Assembly: GCA_911728455.2 (NCBI GenBank)
Contig: OU452231.1
Location: 12,989,838 to 13,053,837, forward strand
Direction: 5' to 3'
DNA: 64,000 nt
Origin: Marthasterias glacialis
Lineage: Eukaryota; Echinodermata; Asteroidea; Forcipulatida; Asteriidae
The translations under genes were made by a program, and so were the position numbers. Under the pieces are notes generated by a model, which saw nothing but the letters and a program-made list of their open reading frames with translations, did no database searches and had not been told where the DNA came from. Below are positions 24,724 to 36,667 of this stretch, piece after piece; within the stretch, counting starts at the first letter, position 1, and each line of letters begins with the position of its first letter.

Positions 24724-26090
24724 TAATTATGTTGTGTTTGTGTTGAATTATTCAGTCAGACTTACTGAACCTTCACCCAAATGTAATGACAGTGGCATTA
24801 TTACAAGAAGATTTTATATAGAATATTGTTCTTATGAGCCTTTTGTTTATATGTACATTTCGAGTTGAGTGTTTTGAGTTCAAGTACATTATGGAAAAAG
24901 GCAGTTTACCAAGTGGCTCATGATACAAAGATTTGTTTTCATTTGAGAACTGTTAAAATAGTACAATGGTGCTCTATTTTGCAACATGCACAATATTAGG
25001 ACATTATTTTATTTGGACAAGATTTCAGTAAAACCCTTTTTGGGGGATACTGATCAGACAAACGGACTCTTGCTAAACAAAATTTCACCGATAAATAGAA
25101 AGCCTACAATTGTCTGCCTTTTTTACTCTTTTTGACATGGTAAAATTTTAAAAGAAAAAAAAGAAAATAATCAAAGCCTGTAAGTTCCTGTGCAATTAAC
25201 TATGATATCTGTAATTAAGTATTATTTTGCAAAATTTCTATCTTTGTTTAAGACGCATTACTGACATACCAAAAAGAAATTGGTCTCAAAAATTACATGT
25301 GGTTAATTTTGGATGAAGAACTTGCAGTATGTTTAGAAATAATGTTTTACTTTATTTAAAAGCATTGTCTGCCATAGTTGGAATATTGGAACTGGTTAAT
25401 TCACAGGAAAATAGAAAGTGTAACATGTTTGTTATAGCATTGATTAAGAAAAATGATAATTAGTTCATTTAAATCTGAAGTGTTTTGAAAGAACTGGGAT
25501 AAATATGGCCAGCTGAGGGTTGTGGTCCAATTTCCTGACATTGATAAACAACACCGATTACACATCTTATAAAAAAAACAATGATTTTGTTACTGCTCCA
25601 AATCATTTATTAATAAGATACAAGCAAAAAGTAACTTGTACAAAAAGGCTATAAAAACAAAATCTCAAAATCTTTCAAAAGTGTAAAAACAGTTATTTAC
25701 ATGAACATCTGTTTTGTTTCCTTGATTTTGTTCCTTTGAAATTGAACATTCTTGGGGAATTTTAAAAGAGTGTTTAGTTTTTAAACATGTCTCATTTTTA
25801 TAAACGCGTTTATGTGTTCAAAAAGTGTTACAAGCCATATACGCGTCAATGTGTGTATCCCTTAAACGCATAAGCACGTTTACATTTAAGACATGTTTAG
25901 TTTATAAACATCATTGTTAAACATGTTAGTGTGTTTATATATAAACACTATGTGTTTTAAGAATAAACGTTATGTTCAACTATAAACATGTGTTCATGTG
26001 TTTATTCATATACACGTTTAGGTGTTCAAAAAGTGTTACAGATTTGCGTTTAACTATGTGTTCAGAAGTTAAACACCGGGTTTTACAGTG

Positions 26091-26176
26091 TAAGTAAACG
26101 CTACGTCATAAGTAAACGCTACGTAAGAAGTAAACGCTACGTCATAAGTAAACGCTATGTCACAAGTAGACGCAAA
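26091..26176. repeat. 18 bp minisatellite, right part
   Basis: About four and a half units of the same AAGTAAACGCTACGTCAT repeat follow the right transposon end. On the minus strand they read as repeats of Val-Ala-Phe-Thr-Tyr-Asp, but nothing else suggests coding. Confidence 0.9.
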
Positions 26177-29100
26177 TGAATGGAGGTATTGCTTTATACA
26201 TTTCGTCACATAGACAACACACAGATAACTCCAACCTCTAGTGACATTCACGGCGATAAAACTGTTGAGTTAATGGAATGATACATCAGTGGTGTTCGAG
26301 ACAGAACATTTATTCCTTTCCCCTATTGTTTTCAATCATCACACAATAAAACCAGTGTCTTAACGGTTGTTGTTGTTGTCGGTCTTTTTGTCTGTAATAT
26401 TTTAGAATTCTGAGTGAAAACTTTTTCTTTTGGAACGTCACTTACTATTATTAACTATTGCTCTGTTTTTAGTTTACTATACTTTACTATGTTTTTATAA
26501 ATGGCCCTTCGGGATATCAGTTATAATACTGATGAGGCTTTTCTGTATAAATGAAACTTCAAATTATAAATAAACATTGGGGGAAAAAAATAATTTGTAC
26601 AGAAATTCCATGAAAATTACTAAGCTCTAAAAATACAGTTGGTGTAATGCACGAATAATGTGAGTGTATCGTTGCCATATGCAGTGGACGTATTACTGAT
26701 GCGTATATAATAGATGTGGAATTGTTTTATTAGAACATATGGTACCATTTCAATATTCTGATTGGTCAGTATAAAAAGCAATTGAGACCATGTCTGTCAT
26801 CAATTGAACTGGTTTTTAATATCATTGTAAGGAGCTAACTGGATTTATTATACTAGTTGTAAAAACGTTTTGCAAAGTACAGAAGTGGCAATTATCGAGA
26901 AAAGGTAGTAGTTTCAATCTGAAAGCTTACTGATTATAAAATTCACCCCAACCAATCCAAAAGAGAACTATTTCCGTCTGAAATACTTTCAAAATTGAGG
27001 AAGTAGTTCTTGAACACCCTACAAAGCACTGCTGTTTATATCGATTGCCACATATCGAAATAAGCCCCATATGTACGTGCACAACATTCCAGTTAATCAT
27101 ACATAGAAATCAGTTGTTTTCACTAAATAGTGACGGTCGTGACCGCCTGATTTGATGACATTCTAACAGATTTATTGGAGGGTGTGTTTATTAAAAACCA
27201 GATGATGTGAATTTTTTGTTTTACTCTCCAAAAAAACAAAAAAAAACAAAAAACAATTTCATGTATTTTTTTCTTTTTCAGGTGATTTTTCTACCTGACA
27301 TTTTATCATTTGAGTATAGTATAGTGGCATGAAATTAATAGACATTTTTCATGTGATTCCCACCATCGTTGTCGTGTTCGCTGACTGCAATATAAATGGT
27401 CAATGCTGATTCCAATAACAACGAAAAAGGCACCAGACTATTTTATCCTTGCAGCCTCCGTTTGGTTACATTGATTTGAGTGAGAGGAGAAAACAAGATG
27501 GCTGTCAATACCGTGATAATAGTCGAAGGATGTGTAACATCAAGGTCTGAATGCATTTGAAGGCAATCTTCAACTAGTCCTCAAAGACGTTCACAGATTA
27601 GTAAAATCAGTCAGGGTAGAAACGGAATATTATGACAGCATTTACTCTTTTGATGACAAACACTCTGCTTGGTACAAGAAAATGACTCTTAATCAAGTTA
27701 TCATTTTCATCTTACCCCAAATTGTATTTAAGCCGTGAGATAATACGGTGGATGGACTACAGGCAGACATGCAACTGGAGTTTGTTTTAAAAAAAAAAAG
27801 GCAGCTGAGAAACCCCAAAACGAGGAAATCAGCTGAGCGGCTGAAAGGTTGGTCTGTGTACATGAGACACGGGGAATCGTCACACCAGACAATTTTTGTA
27901 CAGGCGACTTGGGAGGCAAGCAACTGCACTGCACAAAATGGAAACACTCGGGCAGCACATGGGAACATTTTTTTTTTCAACAGTGAGATCTCATCATGAT
28001 CTCATTTATCCCTAAGAAAAATGTGAGAAAATTGAAATGTGATCGTCTCTTCTTGGCGTGGAACAGGTTGCGTTGTTCATTACAACGTGCGACATAACCC
28101 TTAGTTGAAATGCATATTTTCCCAAGTAGCACTTTATCCATTATTAAGTCATAACAAATGTAGACAGAACTCGATATACCATCAGTTTTTTTTATACCTC
28201 AACCAGCCAGGTTTTCAGGGATTTTTCTGTGTATATAACATATTAAGGTATTATTGGCAATTCATTACGTGCCACAATCCTGCACAGTCATGTCCGATGC
28301 GTGGCTGCAACCGTGGTTGTTTCAATTAGTCAACCCTGCAATTCAAATCCTCCGTGATATTACTGTATATACTAACAGGGCTGGAGTTTCCATTCACGTA
28401 GAGCTGGCCAGGATATGTTCGTTCTTTTGGGCACATGAAATGGGGTCCGGTTGTTCATCATCGTCAGCTCTCATTATCATCAAACCTTCAACTATATCCC
28501 TCTGTTTAGAATTATCCTAGTGGGGATTAAGTTTCAATCTGGACGTTGTGGTAACGAGGTTGTTATACACACCCGATGCGTGCTCGATTCCTACATCATC
28601 CAGCGACCCCGTGTGCAGAATCTATACACCGACATCCGAACAAGTCCGTTCGTTTGTGCACGGACGGCAAGTAATGCAGTTTCTGATTGTTTCATTTGTC
28701 ATGTTAGTTCGTTTTCCTGCAAACTGTGCTACTTTGAGGGGAATAACTTCCCCCGATAAAAGGTCCAATTATTAGACTTCATTTATACCTGTTGTAGTTG
28801 GATATTTGCCTGTGAATGGACTGCAGCCGCTAGCGGCTTCAATGGGCTCACATGTTAATTCCAGACACTAGCCTGTGAATTCGGACAAGGCCTTAACATG
28901 TCAGTAACAGCAGTTTGTTTAATTAAAAACATTACCACTGCTGCAACACATCTTGATTCGAAAAGTGTAGAGCATTATCTTGACAGACGACTAAAAGTAC
29001 CAACGATTCCTCACGATGATTCTAAACAAGAGTGTTCAACTTATAGCATTTACCTATGTTGGTACATGTAATGAATTTAAAGAACCAATGATCGGTGCTC

Positions 29101-31010
29101 TAATCTTGCTTTCAGATTGAATATGCATGTCTTCAGAATGGATGAAGATTGATTGATCAATCAATAATTGGATATTACCATTTGCTCCACTTAACCGTGT
29201 CTATCACACGATCAGACCAGCCGGTTAAGGTTCGTTGGTACCGCGATGGTTGCAGACGCAACGTCGCAACTTACACAATTACAATTGCAAATAGTCATGT
29301 TTTTTTTTTTTTTTTCATTAATTCCTTTTGGCTGGACGAACACATTGTCAAAACATTGTTCTACCAGACTACAAAATGTTACAGCCACTCCTTCTCCTTT
29401 AGGTCACCGAACACTGGGGATAGGTTGAAGAATGTGGCAAACCAGTGGTTTCAACAGCAGCTGTGTTAAATTCACAGTAAAAATCCATTATAACATTACA
29501 CGCCTGTAATTCGATTTCGCGATGTGTTTTATTTGTTACGGCGACTGAGTAATTTTTTTTTTGTTTCACCCGCGGTTTTAACATACCGTACCCTGCGCGA
29601 TTTACACGGCGGCTGCTGCCTATGGTGTTGGGGTCTGCGTGATTTTTTTTTTTAAATCCCAAGCTGGGCTGAGTAAAAAACCCCATTCCGAAAATATTTC
29701 AATAAGCCCAGTTGGAATTTAGCAAAGTGGCGAGGTATGGTTAACCTTTTGTTTGTTTATTACAGGACTAAATTGGATTATGTTATCGTCAAAATTTCAG
29801 ACGAAGAAAGACAATAACTATAACAGTTTGTTTTTTATTTGCCTGTACAATTTAAGAGTTTTAATAATAATAAAAAAAAATACATTGTTTTAAGGCACAA
29901 TACATGATTGATAAGGATAAAAGGCACTATTGTTATAGTTTCAGCCTGAAAGCTCACTGTTTATGAAGTTCTTACTATAGAACCATTTTTTGTGAAATGT
30001 TTCCCTCTGAAATGTCATATTAGAGAAAACTGCATCTGAAAACCCCCCAAAACGCAGCAGCTAATTTCGGTTTTGATAATCGAAATTAAGGACAATGTGT
30101 TTACATGCTGAAAAGTGTGCCCGGTTTTTCACTATTTTCTCCTGCCCCAGACGACGGATTGAACCCAAATTTTCATATATTTATTTTATGTATATATTTA
30201 ATCAGACAAAGTAAGAACACTGCACTAACAGCTTTACGAAAACCATCGATTAGTTTAAATCTGAGACTTCACTAGTTTTCCCATAACCACTGCTCCGGAG
30301 AAACATTTACGTATGGTTTAAAGTACTGACAAAATTGAGAAAACATCATTTTGAAGTCCCACAGAATTACCGCGGTTGTTTATCATTATTTCCAATGCGG
30401 AAATTCAAATAATGCACAAAATCCCTTGCAACATATAACAAATACTTCGTTGCTTACCAACAATTAATAAATCCCCTTATTAACACATTTGTTCCCTTTG
30501 AACAATGTACTCGGTTTTTGTCTGGAATTACACAAAGACATGAACTACTTTTGATACCGCGCTTGTGGTTTGAAAACATCCGATTATAAGATTTGATATC
30601 CTTGGCTATGGAAATGTCACGATGCACGCTCGTCCCCCCGGACAGTCCCAGCATGGACTCCCAGGTCCTTGGTCAATGGTCACGGTGTGTGACAACTGGA
30701 CAATTGTCACACATATTCGTTGTTGACACAGATACAGTCACCCAGTAATCATAAAGTTTGACACTACGATTGAATTACAGTCGGTTAAATGAGATATTTA
30801 ACCTCTGTAAATTTCAACAGAGTCATACACAGCAACCAATCTATGAAAATGTCAAGAAGTTGAGTGGACAGTTTGTCAAGAAAACACGAAAACCGTTTTT
30901 TATTATTTTTTTTTACATAAAACATATTTATATGCGTCATTTAATTCTTTCAAATTGAATTAAAAACCAAGTTTACTGGGTAAACTTTTTCCGCACAGGC
31001 CAGCAGTTTA

Positions 31011-31205
31011 GGGCCCAATTCCATATAGAGCTGCTTAAGCAGAGAGATATTGCTGAATAAGTTTCTGCTAAGCAGAAATGAGCAGGATACCAGTCACAAA
31101 TTGTGCAGGTGACACGATAGTTTGGCCGGTAACCTTATCCTGGTGAGCAAACTTTTACTCTCATGGCAAGCATATTTTTTACGCTTCAGCTTCATGCCCT
31201 GATCT
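31011..31205. mobile_element. GGCCCAATTTC-family MITE copy in the Lbx intron
   Basis: It starts GGGCCCAATTCCATATAGAG and contains GCTGCTTAAGCAG and GAGCAGGATACCAGTCAC, as in other copies. The right end is eroded, so the endpoint is approximate. Confidence 0.65.
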
Positions 31206-31995
31206 GATGGAAATATTTCGCAGAGCGAATGGCTATTTATTATTTCCAAGTATTTAATAGATCATAATTTCTTTGGAGGTAAGGTCCAGTAGAGATTCGA
31301 TGAAGCATATTATGTCTGTTCTACTCCCCAAGCTCGTGAAGTCTTCTGAAACATTATCCAAAATGTGTGCTGAACTATTATTAAACAATAAAATAGTCAA
31401 TATGTTTGGCATTTCTTTGACTATGCCTTGAGATTGGATGAGAAGGCTGATTCTCAGAGTTATGGATGCTTTTTACATTTTTTTCTACACTGACAGCATT
31501 TTACATTAACTGGGTTTCCAAATACTTATGTCTGTTTAATTTTGAAACTGTTTAAACTGTTGAAATTATATCCTTAATCAATGTCTTTAATTAAGGCCCG
31601 TGGAGTTCAAGCCAAGCAAAACCCCAATCATTTCCAACCATGACTTAACGCTCTAGTATTTAGGTCTATGTTATAATCATGTATATAAACCGAAACTGTC
31701 TACCAAAATTGTTTCAACATGCCCAAGGTGGCTTACCGAATATCCTCCAGTCTGCTAACTGCCGAAGGATATTTCTAATTTCAGAGGCTATTCACAGGAA
31801 CACTTTGCAGTATAACGGCCTTCTGTATATGCTCATTATCTCATTATAGCCCGACGTATATTTTCAGCAGCCAAAACAGTTTTCATCGTTGTAAAAGGAA
31901 CTTGTTTTATGTTGATTTGACGTCGTTGTAACAAGAAGTTGTTTAAAGTAAAAACACAAATTGAAGAAAACATTGGGCATTTTGCCACCACGTAC

Positions 31996-32452
31996 CTTCA
32001 GCAGCTCTCAGGATACTCGTCTCAAGACCAGTAAACGTCTTGTTAGCCAGCTCCTCCAAAGCAGAGAGTGGGGAGCCGTTTGCATCCTTAGTCACCCCGC
32101 AAGTGGAGGGCAGCGTCTTCTCTGTCGTCTCACGCACAGGGAAATTGGCGTCTTTACCCGGCGAGGGCGGCTGGGTCGTCCCGGTGGTGGCTTGCGCCGT
32201 CCACTGGGAAGGCGGGCTGAGCGGGGAACCGCAGGCTGTCGACGACGTGTGGGTGGTGGGGGTGGTGGTGATTTCACTTTCCCGCTCGATCCCGCCGATT
32301 TTTGATCCGAGAATATCTTTGATGAAGAAGGAGGTGTACGGCCGGGGGTTGCTCCGGTGGTGCACGGGCTGGAGCTGAACGCGTACGGTGGATACCCGCT
32401 GAAATGGTAGATAGACTCCTCCGTGGCCACTTAGAGATGGTGCTAATGCCAT
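31996..32452 (-). CDS. Lbx: Lbx coding exon 1: eh1-like motif and conserved pre-homeodomain block
   Basis: The first coding exon encodes 152 residues plus one base of codon 153. I chose the ATG at 32452 because it sits in a near-perfect Kozak context (CCACCATGG) and an in-frame TAA lies upstream with no ATG between. Residues 40-48 (TSFFIKDIL) fit the F-x-I-x-x-I-L pattern of engrailed-homology-1 motifs, which recruit Groucho/TLE co-repressors; LBX1 has TPFSIEDIL there, as I recall. Residues about 60-125 are rich in Ser, Thr and Pro and look disordered. Residues 127-152, which include SPLSALEELANKTF and SILRAAE, match the Lbx-specific block SPLCALEELASKTF. The exon ends GAAG|GTACGT, a good donor. 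Reading on past the donor gives TWWQ and further unrelated residues, so the exon stops here. Confidence 0.93.
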
Positions 32453-32659
32453 GGTGGACAACCTTATGACGAGTTGAGTGAGACTCGACGGCCTATATTA
32501 TAATCCAAGACTGCTTGTTTTAAAGTGACTTTTATATCACCAGGCTCGAATGTGTCCGGAGTCGGCGTAGATGATGTTTAAATTGTAGCCGTGTATCGAA
32601 TGAGACTATCCAGTGCAGTGTGCATCATCGCTTGTTATAGCTAGCCGGAGACCATGTGA

Positions 32660-32666
32660 TTTTATA
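32660..32666 (-). promoter_or_regulatory. Lbx: candidate TATA box of Lbx
   Basis: The minus strand reads GGTATAAAATCAC here, a good TATA match, 208 bp upstream of the Lbx start codon. If used, transcription would start near 32635 and leave a 5' leader of about 180 bases. A weaker AT-rich match (TTATAATATA, about 32494-32505) would leave a leader under 20 bases and is less likely. No transcript evidence is available. Confidence 0.45.
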
Positions 32667-34843
32667 CCTCTCTCCTTCCCTGCGCAATAGTGATGGAGTG
32701 ACGGCTCGAGGTGTGTGCGTGTGTGAGTGTGTGTGTGTCGAGTCATTGGCTGGCTCACACAGTACGTGGTGGCAAGATCGCCAGGAACAACAAACTCTAA
32801 ACTACGCTGACTTTTACAGCTAACGAGGCAATCACCAGCCTATACAGGCGACTCCAGAGGGGGCACTGTAGACCAAGCACATCGCATCCGCGACCTGTCA
32901 TAGGAGTCGTTAGTCATGCTAATTGGCCGATCTGTTTTCCTATTGGCTTCTAATCAAATTAACGGCTTATTTATACAGTTGTCTCAACCAATCACAACCA
33001 GCAATCCCCAATCGAATGTCTTCACTAGGGGCGGAGTTGGCTATGTATGTGTGTGTGTGTGTGTTTGGGTAATGTGCGTAGTGCACCCACCGCCGAGGCG
33101 AGAATTATGGCCAACGGTGCCTGCTGGAGCTGTGAGTCCCAAGGCCTCGTTGTGTTATGTTGATGTAACATTTCATTCTCTGAGTAATCAATGTCTTGTT
33201 GGGGCATATTACTAGCCACTTAACCGACCCTTTTACGGTAATATCACCAATATTGGGCACCCCTGTCGCGAGCCGGACTATGTTCAGCTGTTACCCTCGA
33301 ACCGTATATAGGGGGTTGATTCCACACACCACTCAAAACTAAACTCGTTCGTCAAAAAGGTTCTTCCGTTTCAAGAGCAGAGAAAACATTAACTTTTCGT
33401 CTCGTGTTACGCACAACAACTTACGGGCGTTAAAGTGATATAATTAATTTGTTTTTCGCGACCTTCTGCTCGCAAATTACCTGCTACGGTCCCGTCGAGG
33501 GGCCCGTAGGCTGATCGGGTACCTTGATGGCAAAGTTGAGACGTCAAGATCCCTGACAGCTTCATGCTGATCGTATAACGCGTGTCCTTTTTTTCTAATC
33601 TCCTGCCAAGGCCATGCACCATCAATTCATCAGTCACGGCGTAAATTTCTTATCTTTCTCTCGTCAGGTGCCTCAGACACCTTCCCGTTACCCCATGAAG
33701 GTTCTGTAACTCAAGTCACCCAGGTCACACCCATAAAAAAAGCCCGTAAAACATCACAGATTTAATTGGTAGTGAGTTTCTTTTCTGTTTCACCTCCCCT
33801 GTTAAAACAAGAAGAAAAGAAGGGGGAAAATGAGGTTTAGCCTTGGACATTTCATTTCCCATGGATCAGCAACATGGAAAGTCACTCCCTATGTGAATTA
33901 ATTCAGTGGACTGTAAATCACTTAAAATATGAGGGAAGGAAAGGCATGTTCGCCGTTTTTTTAATTCACGGCCCGGTACTGACTGATGCACCAGACTCTG
34001 CCGTAAATCTTCGCCTGCGTTCCGGCGTTTAACAACCCGCCTCGACACCTCTCTGACACGTCCATATCGGACGTATTTGTGAGACCGCTGCATGTGTACC
34101 CCCCTCCTCCTGCTGGATGTGTTTTGCATTTTAACACCTTGTGGTTCTCATGTAGAAGCGGTTTTGGTGTTGAGGATCTAATCATTTCTTGTTTACATGG
34201 GCTACAAGGATAATTATAGCTCACCTCGCTAAGTTATATCAATTTACTCAGCTCTTGGGGCTTACCATATCGTTGACACAATGCCCACAACGCTAATCAT
34301 TTTCAGTGGTCTAGAAACTGCCGGCCATGGCTGTCTAATAAACATTCGGCACGTTTAACACTAAACAACATTTACACCACCACACTTAAAGAAGAAAAGC
34401 TGCCAGGAACATGTGGAGTGCAGAGGGGGAAAATGTGGTCAGTTTCCCGCCGCGAAGAAATTAAAGCGCCTCTACGGCCAACTGTGTGCGTGGCCTAAAG
34501 CTTGGCTAAATCCTACACCACCAACAGAGCTCGGTTTCTTGAAGATAAAAAAAAAAAAAATATCCCGCAACAAAAATACAGTGTGTCAAGACATAACACA
34601 AGGCCACCAGATGAGGTTCTTATACGTGTGTTGTGGATAAAAAAAAGCTCAAGCTGCAGCGGGTTTTGTTGCGAACAAACCCACACGCATAAATTTTGTC
34701 TTGGGCATTAATCCTTCAATATAATAATGTTTTCCACTTTGGGGTGGGGCGAATTCCCTGAAGATTCACTTGTATGGGAAATGCCAGCGCGATGTTGAAC
34801 AGAGAACTGAGTCATTCTCGTCAATGCTATCTCGCCCACTGAC

Positions 34844-34849
34844 TGTCTC

Positions 34850-34880
<31 letters not shown>
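34844..34880. repeat. (CT)n microsatellite
   Basis: A CT run, about 2.4 kb upstream of the Lbx start. Confidence 0.95.
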
Positions 34881-35069
34881 ACACGGATTGCATTCAGCTC
34901 AAATTCCACGCATCCGACGTGAACTCTATACGGGCAGGGCCCCTTGTCCACAGAGCTGACCAAGAACCCAAATTCGCAAATATAGCGCAAAAAAATATTG
35001 CTTATCTAAAACAACATGTGATGTATGTATCCTGAATGGTCCCAATTTGCGCCACAAGTTTATGATCAG

Positions 35070-35450
35070 CAGGGCCAAATTATATAACTTCTGAAGCAGA
35101 AAATACTGCTTACAGATTTTCTGCTATAAGCAAAAATGAGCAGGATACCAGTCACATGGTAACCTCATTCTGGTAGCATTATCTTGTTGTTAAGCTACTT
35201 TCTAAGCATAAGCAGCTTGTATGAAATTGGGCCCGGTGCGCAATGTCATTGAGCTATCTGAAACATAAACTATGTTCCCTCGGCAAATAATTTTCTGAGC
35301 AATTGTTTAAGATAAGCAGCCCTTTAAACAGAACAAAAACTTGCTCGTTAGGGTTAGCTTATGATGGTGGCTTCTGTATGACTGGCTCCCTGCTCATTTT
35401 TGCTTAGCAGAACATGTTGCTAAGCACAATTTTTACTTAACAGCTTTGTG
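35070..35450. mobile_element. pair of GGCCCAATTTC-family MITE copies
   Basis: The first copy (35073-35233) starts CAG-GGCCAAATTA and ends GAAATTGGGCC. A second, more decayed copy follows directly, with GTCATTGAGCTATCTGAAAC and GCTAAGCACAATTTTTAC, to about 35450. Confidence 0.6.
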
Positions 35451-36667
35451 GTATAGCGTACAGGTCTTTTTGAGTGTGATTTTGTAGTGATATTTATAAA
35501 GAATTCTTTGTTTTTTGTTTTTAAAAGACCAGGATATCGTTTCTTGCTCGTCAATCTCGATGAAAGAAATAACAAAGGAACCTTTTTTTGAATAATACAG
35601 AAGAGTTATTTTGCAGTAGTCTTACCCCCTTCCATTTGTAGTACTAAATATTGCGAGAGACTGGATTAAAAAATAATAATATTGTAGTTGTAATGTGTTA
35701 ATGTGACACATTTTTTCTTCTTGTCAATGACGAGGCATATTAAGGAATACAGAGCATAACACATTGCATCTTGTATACTGACATAATTGATTGAACTACA
35801 ATTTCTGGAGCTGGCCTTGGTCTGTAAACTCCAGTTGCGGAAGCTGGTCGTGGTTTGACAGCGAGTTAACGGTGGCTGACAATGTTTGATCTTTAAACAC
35901 TATTTGCTTGGTTGTGTCTAATGAGCTTACTGACCGTCAAAGCCTTGGCGTTAAGGCTTGAATCTTAAGAATCGAAAGTTGTTGAACCTCCCTAAAACAA
36001 GGAGGTGGACAGTTGTATTTTCACTTATAAAATTGTAGTTCGAAGTTTGCTTTCAAATATATTTCAATTTCTGATATTTTGCCATCATAAAATTGTTGTT
36101 TCATTTTTACGGGCTGTCAGTTTAACTGAATTTTCGTTTGTCGATAAATTGGATGCTCTCTTTGAGCAACAACAACAAAATTATCTGAAATGTTTAAGTC
36201 GATCTGTTTCTCTTTTTCTATCGTGTGAAGGGGCCCACAGTGAGACTACTGTGTCATATTGGCGCTGTATATTGACTATTAGTCTATATTGCTTGATTTG
36301 CTGCGCTGAACGAGTAGCAATAAAACTTCCGTCGCAAAACAAACTGGTTCGGCAATTGTCACCACGAGGGGTCCAGGGTGAAGGTGCTTTTGGTGGCCCC
36401 TCAACCAGCCAAGGGGTCAAGTCGTTATTGTCGACAGAGTCGTGTCGTGGTTGGAAATATCTCAATAAATGGTGGGATATTATACGCACAACAGTTTTGG
36501 CTTTAGTTCTACAGAAGTCAAGTGAGCTTTCGAACGGGTAAATACTTGTTGAAGAGGTGTCGGAGAGGGGTCCGCGTAGGTTTGGAAATTATCAGAGGAC
36601 TTAAGTGTTGATTTGATTGAAGTGTGTACGTATTTTAATACCGATCAGCAATGATACATTCAACACA

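Larger units (their letters stand above)
21629..26090 (+). mobile_element. 4.46 kb DNA transposon in the Lbx intron, CACTG ends, TA duplication
   Basis: The left end reads CACTGTAAAACCGGTG and the reverse complement of the right end reads CACTGTAAAACCCGGTG, an inverted repeat of about 17 bp. TA flanks both ends (21627-21628 and 26091-26092). Removing the element and one TA restores a regular 18 bp minisatellite unit, so the boundaries are firm. Both subterminal regions, about 21660-21760 and 25790-26070, are full of short direct and inverted copies of motifs such as AAACACATAAACACG and GTTTATA. CACT-type ends plus clustered subterminal repeats suggest the CACTA/EnSpm superfamily, though Tc1/mariner-like elements also use TA. 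The element carries gene remnants on the plus strand, opposite to Lbx. Confidence 0.88.
20036..31995 (-). other. Lbx: Lbx intron (about 12 kb, phase 1)
   Basis: The intron starts GTACGT at 31995 and ends in CGCAG at 20036, with a second CAG three bases further on. It contains a repeat copy at 20500-20860, an 18 bp minisatellite split by a 4.46 kb transposon, two related repeats at about 26870-27090 and 29920-30100, and a foldback element from 31011. The rest, about 27.1-29.9 kb and 30.1-31.0 kb, holds no exon that I can support on either strand. Confidence 0.9.
19338..32452 (-). other. Lbx: Lbx (ladybird homeobox) gene, two coding exons
   Basis: This is the span from start codon to stop codon of a ladybird-class homeobox gene on the minus strand. 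Exon 1 is 32452-31996, the intron 31995-20036 and exon 2 20035-19338. The spliced product is predicted at 384 residues, or 383 with the alternative acceptor. Vertebrate LBX1 is about 280, and the excess lies in low-complexity stretches of exon 1 and the C-terminal tail. The two halves are 12 kb apart. They match the N-terminal and homeodomain parts of the same family, the splice sites agree in phase, and the junction falls at the AAE position where I recall vertebrate LBX1 being split. No Tlx or other NK-cluster homeobox lies within the 31 kb upstream or 19 kb downstream that are visible. Confidence 0.95.
32670..36667. other. Lbx upstream DNA, no gene seen
   Basis: The first 1.5 kb is GC-richer, with GT tracts at 32720 and 33045 and CCAAT-like ATTGG boxes at 32923 and 32941. 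Further out lie a CT run and the MITE pair at 35070. The open frame at 36005-36541 has no ATG start and no domain. Confidence 0.6.

Noticed and set aside
21629..26090. piggyBac or Kolobok type element
   Set aside because: These duplicate TTAA, whereas the flanking duplication here is TA within CATAAG.
32040..32430. Overlapping frames on both strands at Lbx exon 1
   Set aside because: They are shadows of exon 1; only the frame with the eh1-like and ALEELANKTF motifs matches a known family.
36005..36541. 178-codon open frame on the plus strand
   Set aside because: It starts at GTG, has no splice support, mixes hydrophobic and random segments and shows no domain.
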